The position numbers and the translations under genes were made by a program. A stretch of DNA of 61,192 bases from Rhodococcus sp. G-MC3. GTDB lineage: Bacteria; Actinomycetota; Actinomycetes; Mycobacteriales; Mycobacteriaceae. The notes under the pieces are model-generated. The model saw only the letters and a program-made list of their open reading frames with translations, ran no database searches and had not been told where the DNA came from. Below, in pieces: positions 1 to 8,111 of the stretch (position 1 is its first letter; each line of letters begins with the position of its first letter). Location of the stretch: the NCBI RefSeq assembly GCF_030063335.1, contig NZ_JASISW010000027.1, positions 1 to 61,192 of the forward strand, written 5' to 3'.

Positions 1-1
1 C

Positions 2-154
2 GAACCCGGGGAGGCCGCCGAGTTCGACACCCGTACCCCACACTGGTTCGGCGCGACGAGTTCAGGGCCCGTCGAATTCCTCAGCCTCATCGGGAAACAG
101 GGCGAGCGCGCTCATATCCGCGCCGGATCACAAGAACCGGCAACCAACGACTGA
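2..154 (+). CDS. C-terminal end of a cupin-domain transcriptional regulator (partial)
   Basis: The window opens inside a reading frame of 50 codons ending at TGA 152-154. The peptide contains PGEAAEFDTRTPHWFG followed by GPVEFLSLIGKQGER. This matches the end of the small cupin domain that follows an XRE-type helix-turn-helix in many actinobacterial regulators. The start and the DNA-binding domain lie outside the window. Family assignment comes from recalled family patterns, not a search. Confidence 0.55.
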   Translation, partial: EPGEAAEFDTRTPHWFGATSSGPVEFLSLIGKQGERAHIRAGSQEPATND

Positions 155-602
155 GGCCGCGTCGAGTGTTCGGCGACCGGACACGCGCTCAGTGTTTTCG
201 ACAAGCCGCGCGGCGCATGTCGGGTGAGAGCATCGCACGTGTCTTGCAACGGCACTATCGGCCCGGTTCGCGGCCGATGACCAAACGGAGGCAACCCAGG
301 CGTCTGCTCACGAATACGCATGAGCGATAACCGATCACGTCGAGCACCATACGGGACCATATTCGCTCGGCGAGCGTCCTCGTAGAGCGGAAGCTCGCGA
401 AACAATCTGTCTAGTTTGTTCATAAACCAGCCGTGGCGAGTTGCGCCAATGCTGCCTGCCATCTTCGGCAGCCGCGGCATCGCTCTGCCGCGACCCCGTT
501 TTCCGGGACCCCTACTGTCGTGATCAAAGTGGTCACGACGACGAGTCGCCCTAGCTGAACTCGGGTAGTGACATAGCCGGGGACGCGGTGGGTGAACGAC
601 AC
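155..602. other. No gene recognised
   Basis: Frames are open on the minus strand over 112-480 and 420-602, but their translations are Arg/Pro-rich with no recognisable domain and no ribosome binding site. I see no convincing gene between the cupin remnant and the ISL3 element. Confidence 0.4.
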
Positions 603-648
603 TTACCGCACCGTCAAGAGATATGGCCCTTGTGACTGATGTGTGGGG

Positions 649-1917
649 TTATCGGCGGCCGGGTAGCGATGGTCGGCGCCCTCCGAGGGTGAGCATGGCC
701 AAGGAGATGAGCGCTTCGGGATGGACAAAGCCGAAGGCGATGCGAGTGAGGAGTCGGATCTTGGTGTTCATGGATTCGACGAGTCCGTTGGACAGTCCGT
801 GTTCGATGGCAGCGAGGATTTGTTCGCGGTGCCCGACGATGCGACGTTGCAGGGTGACGAACGATTCGATACGGCTGCGTCGTGCCCACTGAATCCAGCG
901 TTCGAGTGCATCGGCGGCCTGGTCGATGGGGAGCTTGAAGACCGTTCGTAGGCCCTCTTTGAGCAGGTAGGCGCGGTAGAGGCGAGGATCGGTTGTCGCG
1001 ATCCACCGCAGCTTCACACGTTGGCGGTCCGTGAGATTCTCCGGGTTTTTCCACAGCGCGTAACGGGAACGAAGAAGTGCCCTGGCAGGGCCGGTGGAGA
1101 CGGTGGAGCGTCGTCCGTTGATCCACCCGTGCGATCGAGTATGTCCGCCACGACGCGCATCTGACCATGCCTGGCGGCGGACGCCCGTCGTGTGCCTCGG
1201 TAGCCCAACCTAAGACGTGAAAGGGGTCGGCACAACGGATCGCGCCTGGACATCGATCGCCGACCACATCGGAGATCCATAGCGCCCCGTCAGCGGTGAC
1301 ACGAGTGATGCGGGCACACCGTCCCGCACCCGAGGACTCGAGTGCGGGACGGTCGCGCGGTCTCGGCCCGGATGCGCCCACACCAGGCGTCCAGTGTCGT
1401 GGTCGACGACGACGGTCAGGTATTTGTGGCCGCGTTTGTACGAAATCTCGTCGATCCCGATTCGTGTCAGGCCGGTCAGCGCATCGATCCCGGCCGCGGT
1501 GTCGGCCCACACCCGAGCGATGATCGACCCAACTGTGTGCCAGGCGATCCGCGTCAATTCGGTGATTGCCTTCTTGGAGCACTGGGTGGCCAGCCACGCG
1601 ACCTGCTGATCGAATGTACGGGTGTGTCCAGCCGCCGTGTCGGGTCCAGGGAACCTGGCGCACTGTCGGCGCGTGGGTAGCACAATCGACCCGCGGGGCG
1701 TCAGCCTCGAGGAAGACCTGAACGGTTCCCGAGTCCAGGCCGCGCCATTGCCGCCGGCCGTGCCCTTGGTCGTACGAGGAGGCCCTCGATCCGCAGACGC
1801 CACTCGGCCATGGTTCGCCCGTGTGGGTCTGGCATGGGCCACGATCGCCTGTGTGTAGTCGAGGAATTCGACGTCCTCGACGACTGTGTTTTCGACGCCC
1901 AACACAGTGCGCCATAA
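649..1917 (-). pseudogene. ISL3-family transposase, multiply frameshifted
   Basis: Pieces of one ISL3 transposase occur in order but in three frames. The N-terminal part contains VCGSRASSYDQG (zinc-binding region) and VQVFLEADAPRV. The centre has RIGIDEISYKRGHKYLTVVV with the first catalytic Asp. ADPFHVLGWATEA carries the second Asp. The C-terminal frame 649-1017 has LSNGLVESMNTKIRLL with the catalytic Glu. At least four frame changes are needed to read through, so the gene is inactive. Family motifs are clear; exact start is uncertain. Confidence 0.8.
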
Positions 1918-1924
1918 GCACAGT

Positions 1925-1958
1925 TTCCGCTCCGTCAAGGAGTCCTGACGGTGCGGAA
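1925..1958. repeat. 34-bp inverted repeat with 8-bp spacer (loxP-like layout)
   Basis: Left arm TTCCGCTCCGTCA (1925-1937), spacer AGGAGTCC, right arm TGACGGTGCGGAA (1946-1958). The arms match at 12 of 13 positions when one is reverse-complemented. The 13-8-13 layout is typical of tyrosine-recombinase core sites. A closely related sequence lies at 6304-6330 beside a tyrosine recombinase pseudogene. It also coincides with the right end of the ISL3 element, so it may simply be a palindromic IS terminus. Confidence 0.6.
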
Positions 1959-2024
1959 GTTGCTGTTCAATGGCTAGATGGCCGATACTTGTCGCTATGT
2001 CGTGTTGTAAGGATCTACTCCTAC

Positions 2025-2135
2025 GCAACGCAGTTCGATGAAACCGATCGTGTCGTCACGGCCGTACATGTCGGCAGTGTCGAACAACGTGACGCCACGC
2101 CCGGAGGGCCCGCTCCCCGCACCCTCGCCGGGCGA
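2025..2135 (-). pseudogene. Aldo/keto reductase fragment
   Basis: About 37 codons on the minus strand contain GRGVTLFDTADMYGRDD. This is the beta-strand and catalytic Asp/Tyr-loop region conserved in aldo/keto reductases. The fragment lies between the ISL3 element and the SDR gene and has no start or remaining domain. It is a remnant of a gene destroyed by rearrangement. Confidence 0.5.
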
Positions 2136-2181
2136 CAGGGGTTGGCGACCCCGAGGCGCGCGAAAACAGCAATAAGTCGCC

Positions 2182-3087
2182 CTACGGTGCCGGCCAGGCG
2201 GACAGGTCACTGACTGCGTCGGCCTGTTGAGGTGCCCACTCCAACACACGCTGGGCCGAGGTGCCGTCGATGCTTTGATCGAGTGCAAGTGCGTCGGCGA
2301 AGAATCCGAGTTCAGTGCGTGCGTCATCGACCGGCCAGGGCGTCACGCTCTGCGCTCCGATGGCGCCGCGAATCGCTTCGGCCATTTTCGCCACTTCGAC
2401 GGCCTCCTCGCTCACGATGTTGAGAATGCGGCCACAGACCTCAGGATTGCCGGCGGCCGCCGACTCGAGCGCGGAGACATAGGCGACCGCGAGGTCATCG
2501 ACATGCACCGTTGGCCACCGGTTGTTGCCGTCGCCGGCGATCCGAATGACTCCGCCGGCGCGTCCCGTACCAGCCATCATCGCGAAGACGCCGCCACCGT
2601 GGCCGTGCACCATCGCCGGGCGCACTACCACCGCGGCGATCGAGCGCTCTGCCGCCAGTGCCAGGACGTGCTGTTCTACCGCCGGGCGCCAGGCCACCAG
2701 CGGGGTGGGATGTAGCTCGGCAGACTCCGACACCGGGGTCTGCCCGGTATCGCCGTAGACCCAGGCACCGGAGGTGTAGACCAGGACCGAGCCAGCAGCC
2801 ATCGCCGACAGCATGCTTGTGACCGCGGCCTCGTCCACGGCTCCAGCGTTTTCGTCATTGGTCGACGCGGCATGCACGACCGCATCGGCGCTCCCGGCCA
2901 GAGCGACGAACGACCGAGGGTCGGCGAGGTCGCCCTCATGGATCGTCACGCCGAGATCGACCAGCTCGGTGGCGACAGGCGACGTCGTCGTCCGCACCAG
3001 AGCTGTCACGTCGTGGCCTGCGTCGACCGCGGCGCGGGCGACACCTCTACCGATGAAACCTGTTGCACCGGTCAGGAATACACGCAT
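2182..3087 (-). CDS. NAD(P)-binding SDR-family oxidoreductase / epimerase-like
   Basis: 301 aa. The N-terminus MRVFLTGATGFIGRG is the extended/atypical SDR dinucleotide-binding motif (G-x-x-G-x-x-G). DLADPRS follows near residue 55 and a VHAAS motif near residue 71. TSGAWVYGDTG near residues 105-115 supplies the usual Ser/Tyr active-site region, but a standard YxxxK is not obvious, as in NmrA-like or atypical SDRs. It is divergent from the TetR gene at 3231. Two palindromic operators lie in the shared intergenic region, so repression by that regulator is likely. The substrate is unknown. Such SDR/TetR pairs commonly handle small reactive or xenobiotic compounds (inference). Confidence 0.85.
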   Translation of the reverse strand: MRVFLTGATGFIGRGVARAAVDAGHDVTALVRTTTSPVATELVDLGVTIHEGDLADPRSFVALAGSADAVVHAASTNDENAGAVDEAAVTSMLSAMAAGSVLVYTSGAWVYGDTGQTPVSESAELHPTPLVAWRPAVEQHVLALAAERSIAAVVVRPAMVHGHGGGVFAMMAGTGRAGGVIRIAGDGNNRWPTVHVDDLAVAYVSALESAAAGNPEVCGRILNIVSEEAVEVAKMAEAIRGAIGAQSVTPWPVDDARTELGFFADALALDQSIDGTSAQRVLEWAPQQADAVSDLSAWPAP

Positions 3088-3144
3088 CTTGATCTCCTTT
3101 GCGCTGGGTCGCGGTCGACTATCGTCGCCGTAAGATCAGTCCGT

Positions 3145-3160
3145 GAGACTTCGCAGTCTC
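3145..3160. promoter_or_regulatory. Palindromic TetR-type operator 1
   Basis: GAGACT-TCGC-AGTCTC, a perfect 6-bp inverted repeat with a 4-bp spacer, lies in the intergenic region between the SDR and TetR genes. A near-identical copy is 36 bp downstream. Size and position suit a TetR-family dimer site controlling both promoters. Confidence 0.65.
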
Positions 3161-3180
3161 GTTCTGGTCACAACGTTAAC

Positions 3181-3196
3181 GAGACTCGTCAGTCTT
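3181..3196. promoter_or_regulatory. Palindromic TetR-type operator 2
   Basis: GAGACT-CGTC-AGTCTT repeats operator 1 with one mismatch in the right arm. Spacing from operator 1 is 36 bp. It lies 35 bp before the assigned TetR start, where it could block the tetR promoter (inference). Confidence 0.65.
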
Positions 3197-3230
3197 GTCA
3201 AGGAGTACTCCGGGCTGATATACCTACTGA

Positions 3231-3848
3231 ATGGAGGTTTTGACACCGGAGAATTTGAGTCCCCTGCAGCGCCGGAAACGCGCGGCGATCCTGACGGGGG
3301 CCGAGGAGGTCTTCCTTCGACGTGGCTACGCCCTGACGACAATGGACGAGGTTGCTGCAGCCGCTGGTGTCGGCAAGCAGACGGTGTACCGCCACTTCGC
3401 ATCCAAAGAAGTTCTGTTCGAGGCCCTGATCGCCTTGATGTGTGCCAACGGCGCGCTTGTCGGAAGCCCTAGGGCTATCAGTGACCGCTCACCGCACGAG
3501 CAGTTGACAGAACTGGGCTGGACCTTGATCCGAAACCTGACCTCGGCCAACAGCCTGCGTCTCTATCGTGCGATCGTTGCCGACGCCGAACGTCGACCCG
3601 ACCTCGGCCGGCTCTTCTACGACAACGGGCCCAAACTGGTGCGGGCGTTGGCCGCGCAGATCCTGCGGAGTGTCTACGACGAACCCACCGCGGCGTTGCG
3701 GGCCGCAACGTTCATCAGCCTGGTCCTGGGCGACGCGCATCTCGAGCTCACCCTCGGCTATGACATCACCGGCAAGAAAGCCCGCTTCACCAAGCAGATC
3801 GAAGAAGCTGCGCAAGCCGCCCTGCGGGTAACTGTCACGGTAATTTAA
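3231..3848 (+). CDS. TetR/AcrR-family transcriptional regulator
   Basis: 205 aa. The N-terminal helix-turn-helix includes GAEEVFLRRGYALTTMDEVA and GVGKQTVYRHFASKEVLF (about residues 22-65), the family signature. The remainder is an all-helical ligand-binding/dimerisation domain with a C-terminal TetR segment (YDEPTAALRAATFISLVLGD). The start is uncertain: ATG 3231 has no close ribosome binding site (AAGGAG lies about 25 bp upstream) and TTG codons at 3240 and 3255 are alternatives. The stop codon abuts an IS6-family remnant, so the last few residues may come from the junction. It probably represses itself and the divergent SDR gene through the operators at 3145-3196. Confidence 0.85.
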   Translation: MEVLTPENLSPLQRRKRAAILTGAEEVFLRRGYALTTMDEVAAAAGVGKQTVYRHFASKEVLFEALIALMCANGALVGSPRAISDRSPHEQLTELGWTLIRNLTSANSLRLYRAIVADAERRPDLGRLFYDNGPKLVRALAAQILRSVYDEPTAALRAATFISLVLGDAHLELTLGYDITGKKARFTKQIEEAAQAALRVTVTVI

Positions 3849-4050
3849 AAACGTAGCGGCACAGCTAGTTTCGGAACGACTACTACGAGACACCGCCGGG
3901 CCGTTCACTTTCAGGCGGCGACATTGGTCGCGGTGACTTCCTGCCAGACCACGAAGCGGGTCGGCCATCTCGGTACGCCATTCGGGCGCCGAGAGTCCGT
4001 GTCGGTTGGGCCGGAAATGCGGCGAGATGCCGCTGAACGCGGACAGGAAG
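3849..4050 (-). pseudogene. IS6-family transposase, C-terminal remnant and right end
   Basis: Minus-strand frames contain FLSAFSGISPHFRPNRHGLS and WQEVTATNVAA in two different frames. Both match the C-terminus of the IS6-family transposase at 54131-54775. The untranslated end also aligns with that element up to its GCTACG sequence, then stops next to the TetR gene. Only the 3' end of the element remains. Confidence 0.7.
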
Positions 4051-4416
4051 GGGGTCGATACTGGTGGGCTTGCGTAATCATGCGAGCGAGATCGTGTTCC
4101 AGTCTGCAACATTGGGCCATCGGCGCAGGAAGGATCGGGAAGCTTGGGTGTAGGCGGGGTTGCCTCGATGCCGTCGCTGCAGATGCACCAGATAGGCATC
4201 GTAGATCTCTACCGAACCCGGCACTGATGTCGCCTGGACATGGTCCGGGGCTCAGGCCGGTAGGTACTCGTTGGTCAACGACTACCTCGCTTACTGGTGC
4301 AGCGAGCCTGCGGATCATGAGACAGGTGTAACCCCAACGTCACCGCTAATCAAGCATTTCGCGGGTCGGCGTGTCGATTCGCGGTAACAATCGGGTGGAT
4401 TTGCCGGTCAACAGGC

Positions 4417-4495
4417 AGTCCCCGACGCTACCGATCGATGCCGCGATACCCTCGAGCGCAAGCGTTTCCGCAAATGCGATCGAGGTGTACTGGGC
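4417..4495 (-). pseudogene. IS3-family OrfB fragment
   Basis: About 26 codons reading QYTSIAFAETLALEGIAAS then IGSVGD match the integrase core of IS3-family OrfB just after its second catalytic Asp. No flanking IS3 sequence was recognised. It is part of the IS graveyard. Confidence 0.65.
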
Positions 4496-4499
4496 GGGT

Positions 4500-4880
4500 T
4501 CAACCGGTCGACGCAACAAGCTCCCCGGCACGGCATTCTGCGGGTGACCTGAATCCAAGGCACTTTCGTGGACCGATATTCAGTTTTGCTGTAAGAGAAT
4601 CGAGGTCTTGCTGAGTCAAATCTCCTAAGTAAGTTACCATCGGAAGTTGTTGGCGCAAGAGCCTATTGGTGTTCTCGTTCGCTCCTCGCTGCCAGGGACT
4701 GCGTGGTGCAGCGAAGAACATCTCGATTCCGGTCGAGGCGGTAAGTAGCTTGTGGCCGGCAAGTTCCATCCCTCGGTCCCAGGTCAAACTCCGACACAAC
4801 GCCGGATTCATCCGTGCATACTCCCGTGCAACATTCTTTGTAGGAGCTTGTTGGCCTGCACTTCGGTACGTCGAAGCGCT
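4500..4880 (-). pseudogene. IS30-family transposase, C-terminal fragment
   Basis: The minus-strand frame has LTWDRGMELAGHKLL with the second catalytic Asp, then SPWQRGANENTNRLLRQQLP with the Glu, then the RKCLGFRSPAECRAGEL tail. This is the IS30 DDE C-terminal half. The N-terminal half is absent or unrecognisable in other frames. The IS30 N-terminal piece at 54859-55140 is a separate fragment. Confidence 0.75.
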
Positions 4881-5148
4881 TTGGGGCATCGGTAAGTGCT
4901 GCGTGAGAGGCCAATCGAGCAGTGATTCTGAATTGGTCGTAGTTGACGTCGGGAATAGTCCACTGCAGATGTGGGCGCCGGACTCGGATCGGCGACGTCG
5001 AGTTGGGATGCCGGCGAGGTGAGCACCAACATTGCCCGATTTCGGGAAGCGCCTATTCCGACGAGGCGGCACGATGGTTTCATTGTCCGGTCGCGCACCG
5101 ATAACTCGCTGTTACGTCAGTCCGTTCCCCCGCCGATTGCTTTCGGCG

Positions 5149-6182
5149 TCACTCGTGCTGATCGGTGGCGTTCGTGTGTTGTTCGAGCAGGTCGAGCGTG
5201 CGGGCGAGGAGTGCGTCGATGCGGTCCTCGACGTCGTCGTACAGCTCAGGTACCTCGGTCAACAGTGTGTGCGCGGTGCGGCGTGCCGCAATGCCGGCCT
5301 CGTAATAACCCGAACCGAGGTCGATCGAATCATGTTCCGACACAGACGGTGCGGCGTCATGTGTGTCATCGGAGCGTTCTCGGCGTCTGTGTGGAACGAA
5401 ACCTCGGCGTGGCGGCAATCCCGTCCGGTGTGCATCAACGATCTCTGCGATAGCGGCCGGACTCATCCCGTCGGCGGGGAGCGGCATGTGGCCCCACCGG
5501 TCGATCGGCACCGCCACCGGGCACGCACGCTGCGGCCACCCGGACATGTCCGGAAAAGTATCGCCTCGCAGGTGATCAAGCACCAGGGTGGTCGAGGGGT
5601 ACCGGTCGGCGAACCGCAACACCGCATCCCACCGGACCCACACCTGGCCCGGCCGGAACCTGCATGGTGCTCGGCGGTGAGGCCGAGTCTATGCGCGCCG
5701 CCGATCCACACACCGCCGGCGGCGTCGACGGTGAGGTCGGTACGGTCCAGGGCCGCGATCGCGCGGTAGGACAGCCCTGCGGCAGCGAGCATCAGCAGAA
5801 CCGCGTCGCGGCGTCCGAACTACGCCTCGCTCGACCCCACAGTCGGCAGGGCGCCTGCAGCCGCGGCGAACTGCCTGGCTCGGCGGTGGCGGCGCTGCGC
5901 TCGGGCGGAGTCGAGGGCCTGGCGCAGTGCAGTGCTTCGTCCGGGCGGCGGGTATCCCGCATCGAGGTGGGCGCGGTTGATCGCCGACATCCGGCGGATC
6001 TGTACCCGATCGCCAGCTGGGTTGTCGGCGAGGAACTCGGCCAGCGTCACCGGGAGTGCCGGTAGCGGAGTCTGGTCGACTGCGCTGCACCAGTCGGTGA
6101 ACAGCGCCCACTCGTAGCGGTACGAGGTGTTCGTACCCGTCGCGCCCCGCATGTGTCGAACTGTATCGGGTGGCCCCGACAT
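5149..6182 (-). pseudogene. Tyrosine recombinase (phage-integrase family), broken
   Basis: From 6182 the frame encodes a SAM-like core-binding domain: SYRYEWALFTDWCSAVDQTP, LAEFLADNPA, QIRRMSAINRAH. An in-frame TAG at 5820-5822 interrupts it. The same frame continues with MLAAAGLSYRAIAALDRTDL, the start of the catalytic domain. A further frameshift near 5645-5660 moves the reading frame to 5149-5643. No clear C-terminal HxxR...Y box is visible. With one nonsense and one frameshift mutation it is probably inactive. An inverted-repeat site lies about 120 bp upstream of its start (6304-6330), a typical position for a recombinase target. Confidence 0.65.
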
Positions 6183-6303
6183 CCGTGGGATCTCCCCACG
6201 CAGGGCCTGGGATTTCCTTCATTCGCACCGGCGGACACTCCTGATCGCTCACCAGCTCACAGCCGAACTCCGACGCATCATCACTGCTGTGCGTCAAGCG
6301 GCA

Positions 6304-6330
6304 TTTCCGCCCGTCAAGAAACCCTGACGC
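6304..6330. repeat. Second copy of the recombination-like inverted repeat
   Basis: The sequence matches the 1924-1951 segment at about 24 of 27 positions with one gap. Shared cores are TTTCCGC, CCGTCAAG and CCTGACG around an 8-bp spacer (AGAAACCC). The outer right arm is degenerate. It lies between the tyrosine recombinase pseudogene and the small gene at 6431. Confidence 0.55.
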
Positions 6331-6430
6331 CAACTGTGCACAGGTCTGCTTCGTCACGATCTCGAGTTCGACACACGGCGTAACCACCGACCGCTCGAGT
6401 CTGGGTCGGTGGCCACGCGCACACGTGCCT

Positions 6431-6637
6431 CTACTCGGAGAGTGTGGCGATGGCCTGCGCCCACAGGAAGTACTTGTTGCGGCCGAGATCGCCGATGGTC
6501 TTGATGTTGAACGCTGCTTTGAGGTGCTCAGCGTCGCCGGGGCTGACTCCCTGCAGCGCTTCGACGGGAGCGTCGACGAGGTCGGTGAGCGGCTTGTCTT
6601 CGTATGCCTTGTCGAGCTTGTCAGCGATTCCAGCCAT
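6431..6637 (-). CDS. Small conserved actinobacterial protein, HhH-like
   Basis: 68 aa starting MAGIADKLDKAYEDKPLTDL. The start at 6637 was chosen because AAGGAGG sits 7 bp upstream; an upstream in-frame Met lies before this site. The centre, LQGVSPGDAEHLKAAFNIKTI followed by GDL, resembles a helix-hairpin-helix turn. The end is rich in aromatic residues (KYFLWAQAI). I recall near-identical hypothetical proteins in actinobacteria, but no function is established. It stands alone, with no operon partner. Confidence 0.7.
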   Translation of the reverse strand: MAGIADKLDKAYEDKPLTDLVDAPVEALQGVSPGDAEHLKAAFNIKTIGDLGRNKYFLWAQAIATLSE

Positions 6638-7282
6638 GGATAGGCCTCCTTGCATCTCGGGTATCGATGCCGGTTCGGCACCGCCATCCGAGGGTACGGA
6701 CCCGGTCCTGAGAGCACGGTGCGTTCACGTGCCCGTCACGCTCAACCGGTTCACCGGACCGGTCGATCTCACCCGCTGGCTTCGACCGAACTTCCTCTCC
6801 AGTCTCGAACTCCACCCACCAACACACACAGGGCTGCTCGTACTGTCCTACACCCGCTTCACGGTGGCGATCGACCCGGAGCGGTGCCTCACGCCGAGCA
6901 CCACGGTAGACATTGGCCGATCCCAGCTGCGAGAGGTCGAGCGCGGTGACGACTGGCGCGCCTGGACCCACAGCTACCGGCGGCGCAGCAGTCCGACCCG
7001 ACACCGTCCGCCAGCAACGATCTAGACCGCAGACCTCTGGTACAACGATCAGGGCGCGGCGCCCGAAATTCAGTTGCCGAAACATCGAGATTTCCTGACG
7101 TACATTCGTCCTTCGGCACGAGTCGACATGCGTAATCAGCGAAAAACGATCGGAGGTGTTTCGCGCTGCGGCAAATCATTCCCCTCGACGACTTAAGACA
7201 ATTCGCCTAAACGTTCCGCGACGAGTGAGCTAGCCTCCACGCAAGACCGTCTGGTCTCCTTATGGATAGGCTTGCAAAAACA
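6638..7282. other. Intergenic region without a supported gene
   Basis: Both strands have long open frames (plus 6444-7025, minus 6621-7085). None has a ribosome binding site or a recognised domain. The plus frame around 6730-6960 (VTLNRFTGPVDLTRWLRPN onward) looks protein-like and could be a decayed gene, but I cannot support it. A promoter for the lipoprotein gene presumably lies at its right end. Confidence 0.3.
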
Positions 7283-7762
7283 ATGAACACGTCCCGATTT
7301 ATCACTGGCTCCGCCGCAGCCATTCTGACTGTCGTTGCACTCACCGCCGGATGTTCCTCCGGCGATGCGACCGAGACCCCAACGACGACGTCCTCCACCA
7401 CTTCGGCCACCACAACAGCGCGCCCCACAACGACACCCGCCTCTGCGATACCTTCGGCACCACCGTTGCCATCGACGGTGACGCCGGAATCGATCTACAC
7501 CGCACCCGCACCCGCTCCGGCACCCGTCCCCGCTCCGGCACCGGCACCCGTCCCCGCTCCGGCTCCCGAACCCGTCCCCGCTCCGGCACCGGCTCCCGAA
7601 CCCGCTCCGGCACCGGCTCCCGAACCCGCTCCGGCCCCGAGCGTCTCGTACGCGAACTGTTCGGCAGTCAAGGCCGCTGGAGCAGCTCCGATCTACAAGG
7701 GTGACCCGGGATACAGCACCGATCTCGACCGTGATCGCGATGGCATCGCATGTGAGACATAA
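7283..7762 (+). CDS. Secreted lipoprotein with Pro/Ala-rich stalk and excalibur domain
   Basis: 159 aa from ATG 7283; ATG 7262 is an alternative start. The N-terminal signal ends in a lipobox, ALTAGCSS, with the Cys about 30 residues in. A Thr/Ser-rich stretch and a long tandem Ala-Pro/Glu-Pro stalk follow, encoded by repeated DNA at 7500-7640. The C-terminal 40 residues (SYANCSAVKAAGAAPI ... DLDRDRDGIACE) are an excalibur calcium-binding domain with DxDxDG and paired Cys. The protein is expected to be anchored on the outer face of the membrane. The neighbouring secreted nuclease has the same stalk and tail. Confidence 0.85.
   Translation: MNTSRFITGSAAAILTVVALTAGCSSGDATETPTTTSSTTSATTTARPTTTPASAIPSAPPLPSTVTPESIYTAPAPAPAPVPAPAPAPVPAPAPEPVPAPAPAPEPAPAPAPEPAPAPSVSYANCSAVKAAGAAPIYKGDPGYSTDLDRDRDGIACET
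7500..7640 (+). repeat. In-frame tandem repeat encoding the Ala-Pro stalk
   Basis: Units close to CCCGCTCCGGCACC and variants recur about ten times and encode APAPAPEP blocks. It is coding and degenerate with no spacers, so it is not a CRISPR. Length variation between strains would be expected. Confidence 0.7.
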
Positions 7763-8111
7763 GGAAAGCCTGCGAGGCATAGACACCGAAGGACCGCGCT
7801 CGACGGCGAACACCACGACATGCAAATTTGTGATCCACACCGACGCGGCCGGTAAGTATCGATTTCGGCGCGAGGCGGTCAACGGCGAGATCATCGCCGG
7901 GCAGTCAGGCCCACAACTCCCATATCGCCATGCCGGTATTGGACCTGACTTATCCCTGCGGTGAACGCCCGTCACCGCACCGTCAAATCAGCTCGGTTAC
8001 ACCGTCATCTGACGCGCTGCGCGGAGTTCGGCGGACGTAACGGCTGGCATCGGTGCCCGATATGGTGTCGACGGACCTCGCGCGTCAGTGTTTTGCTATT
8101 GGAGAACCGCT
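7763..8111. other. Intergenic region with a recombination-like half-site
   Basis: No convincing gene. CACCGCACCGTCA at 7973-7985 matches the arm of the 1925-1958 repeat at 11 of 13 positions, without a paired arm. The region ends with the ribosome binding site of the nuclease gene (GGAGA, 8103-8107). Confidence 0.4.

Larger units (their letters stand above)
603..1959 (-). mobile_element. ISL3-family insertion sequence, decayed
   Basis: A broken ISL3-type transposase is bracketed by inward-facing similar ends. TACCGCACCGTCA lies at 604-616. The reverse complement of 1946-1958 reads TTCCGCACCGTCA. The enclosed length of about 1.36 kb fits this family. No convincing target duplication is visible. 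The right end is itself palindromic (see the repeat at 1925-1958), so whether these are true IS ends or captured recombination sites is unresolved. Confidence 0.5.

Noticed and set aside
7500..7640. Tandem repeat considered as a CRISPR array
   Set aside because: Short contiguous units with no spacers, in frame within a lipoprotein stalk.
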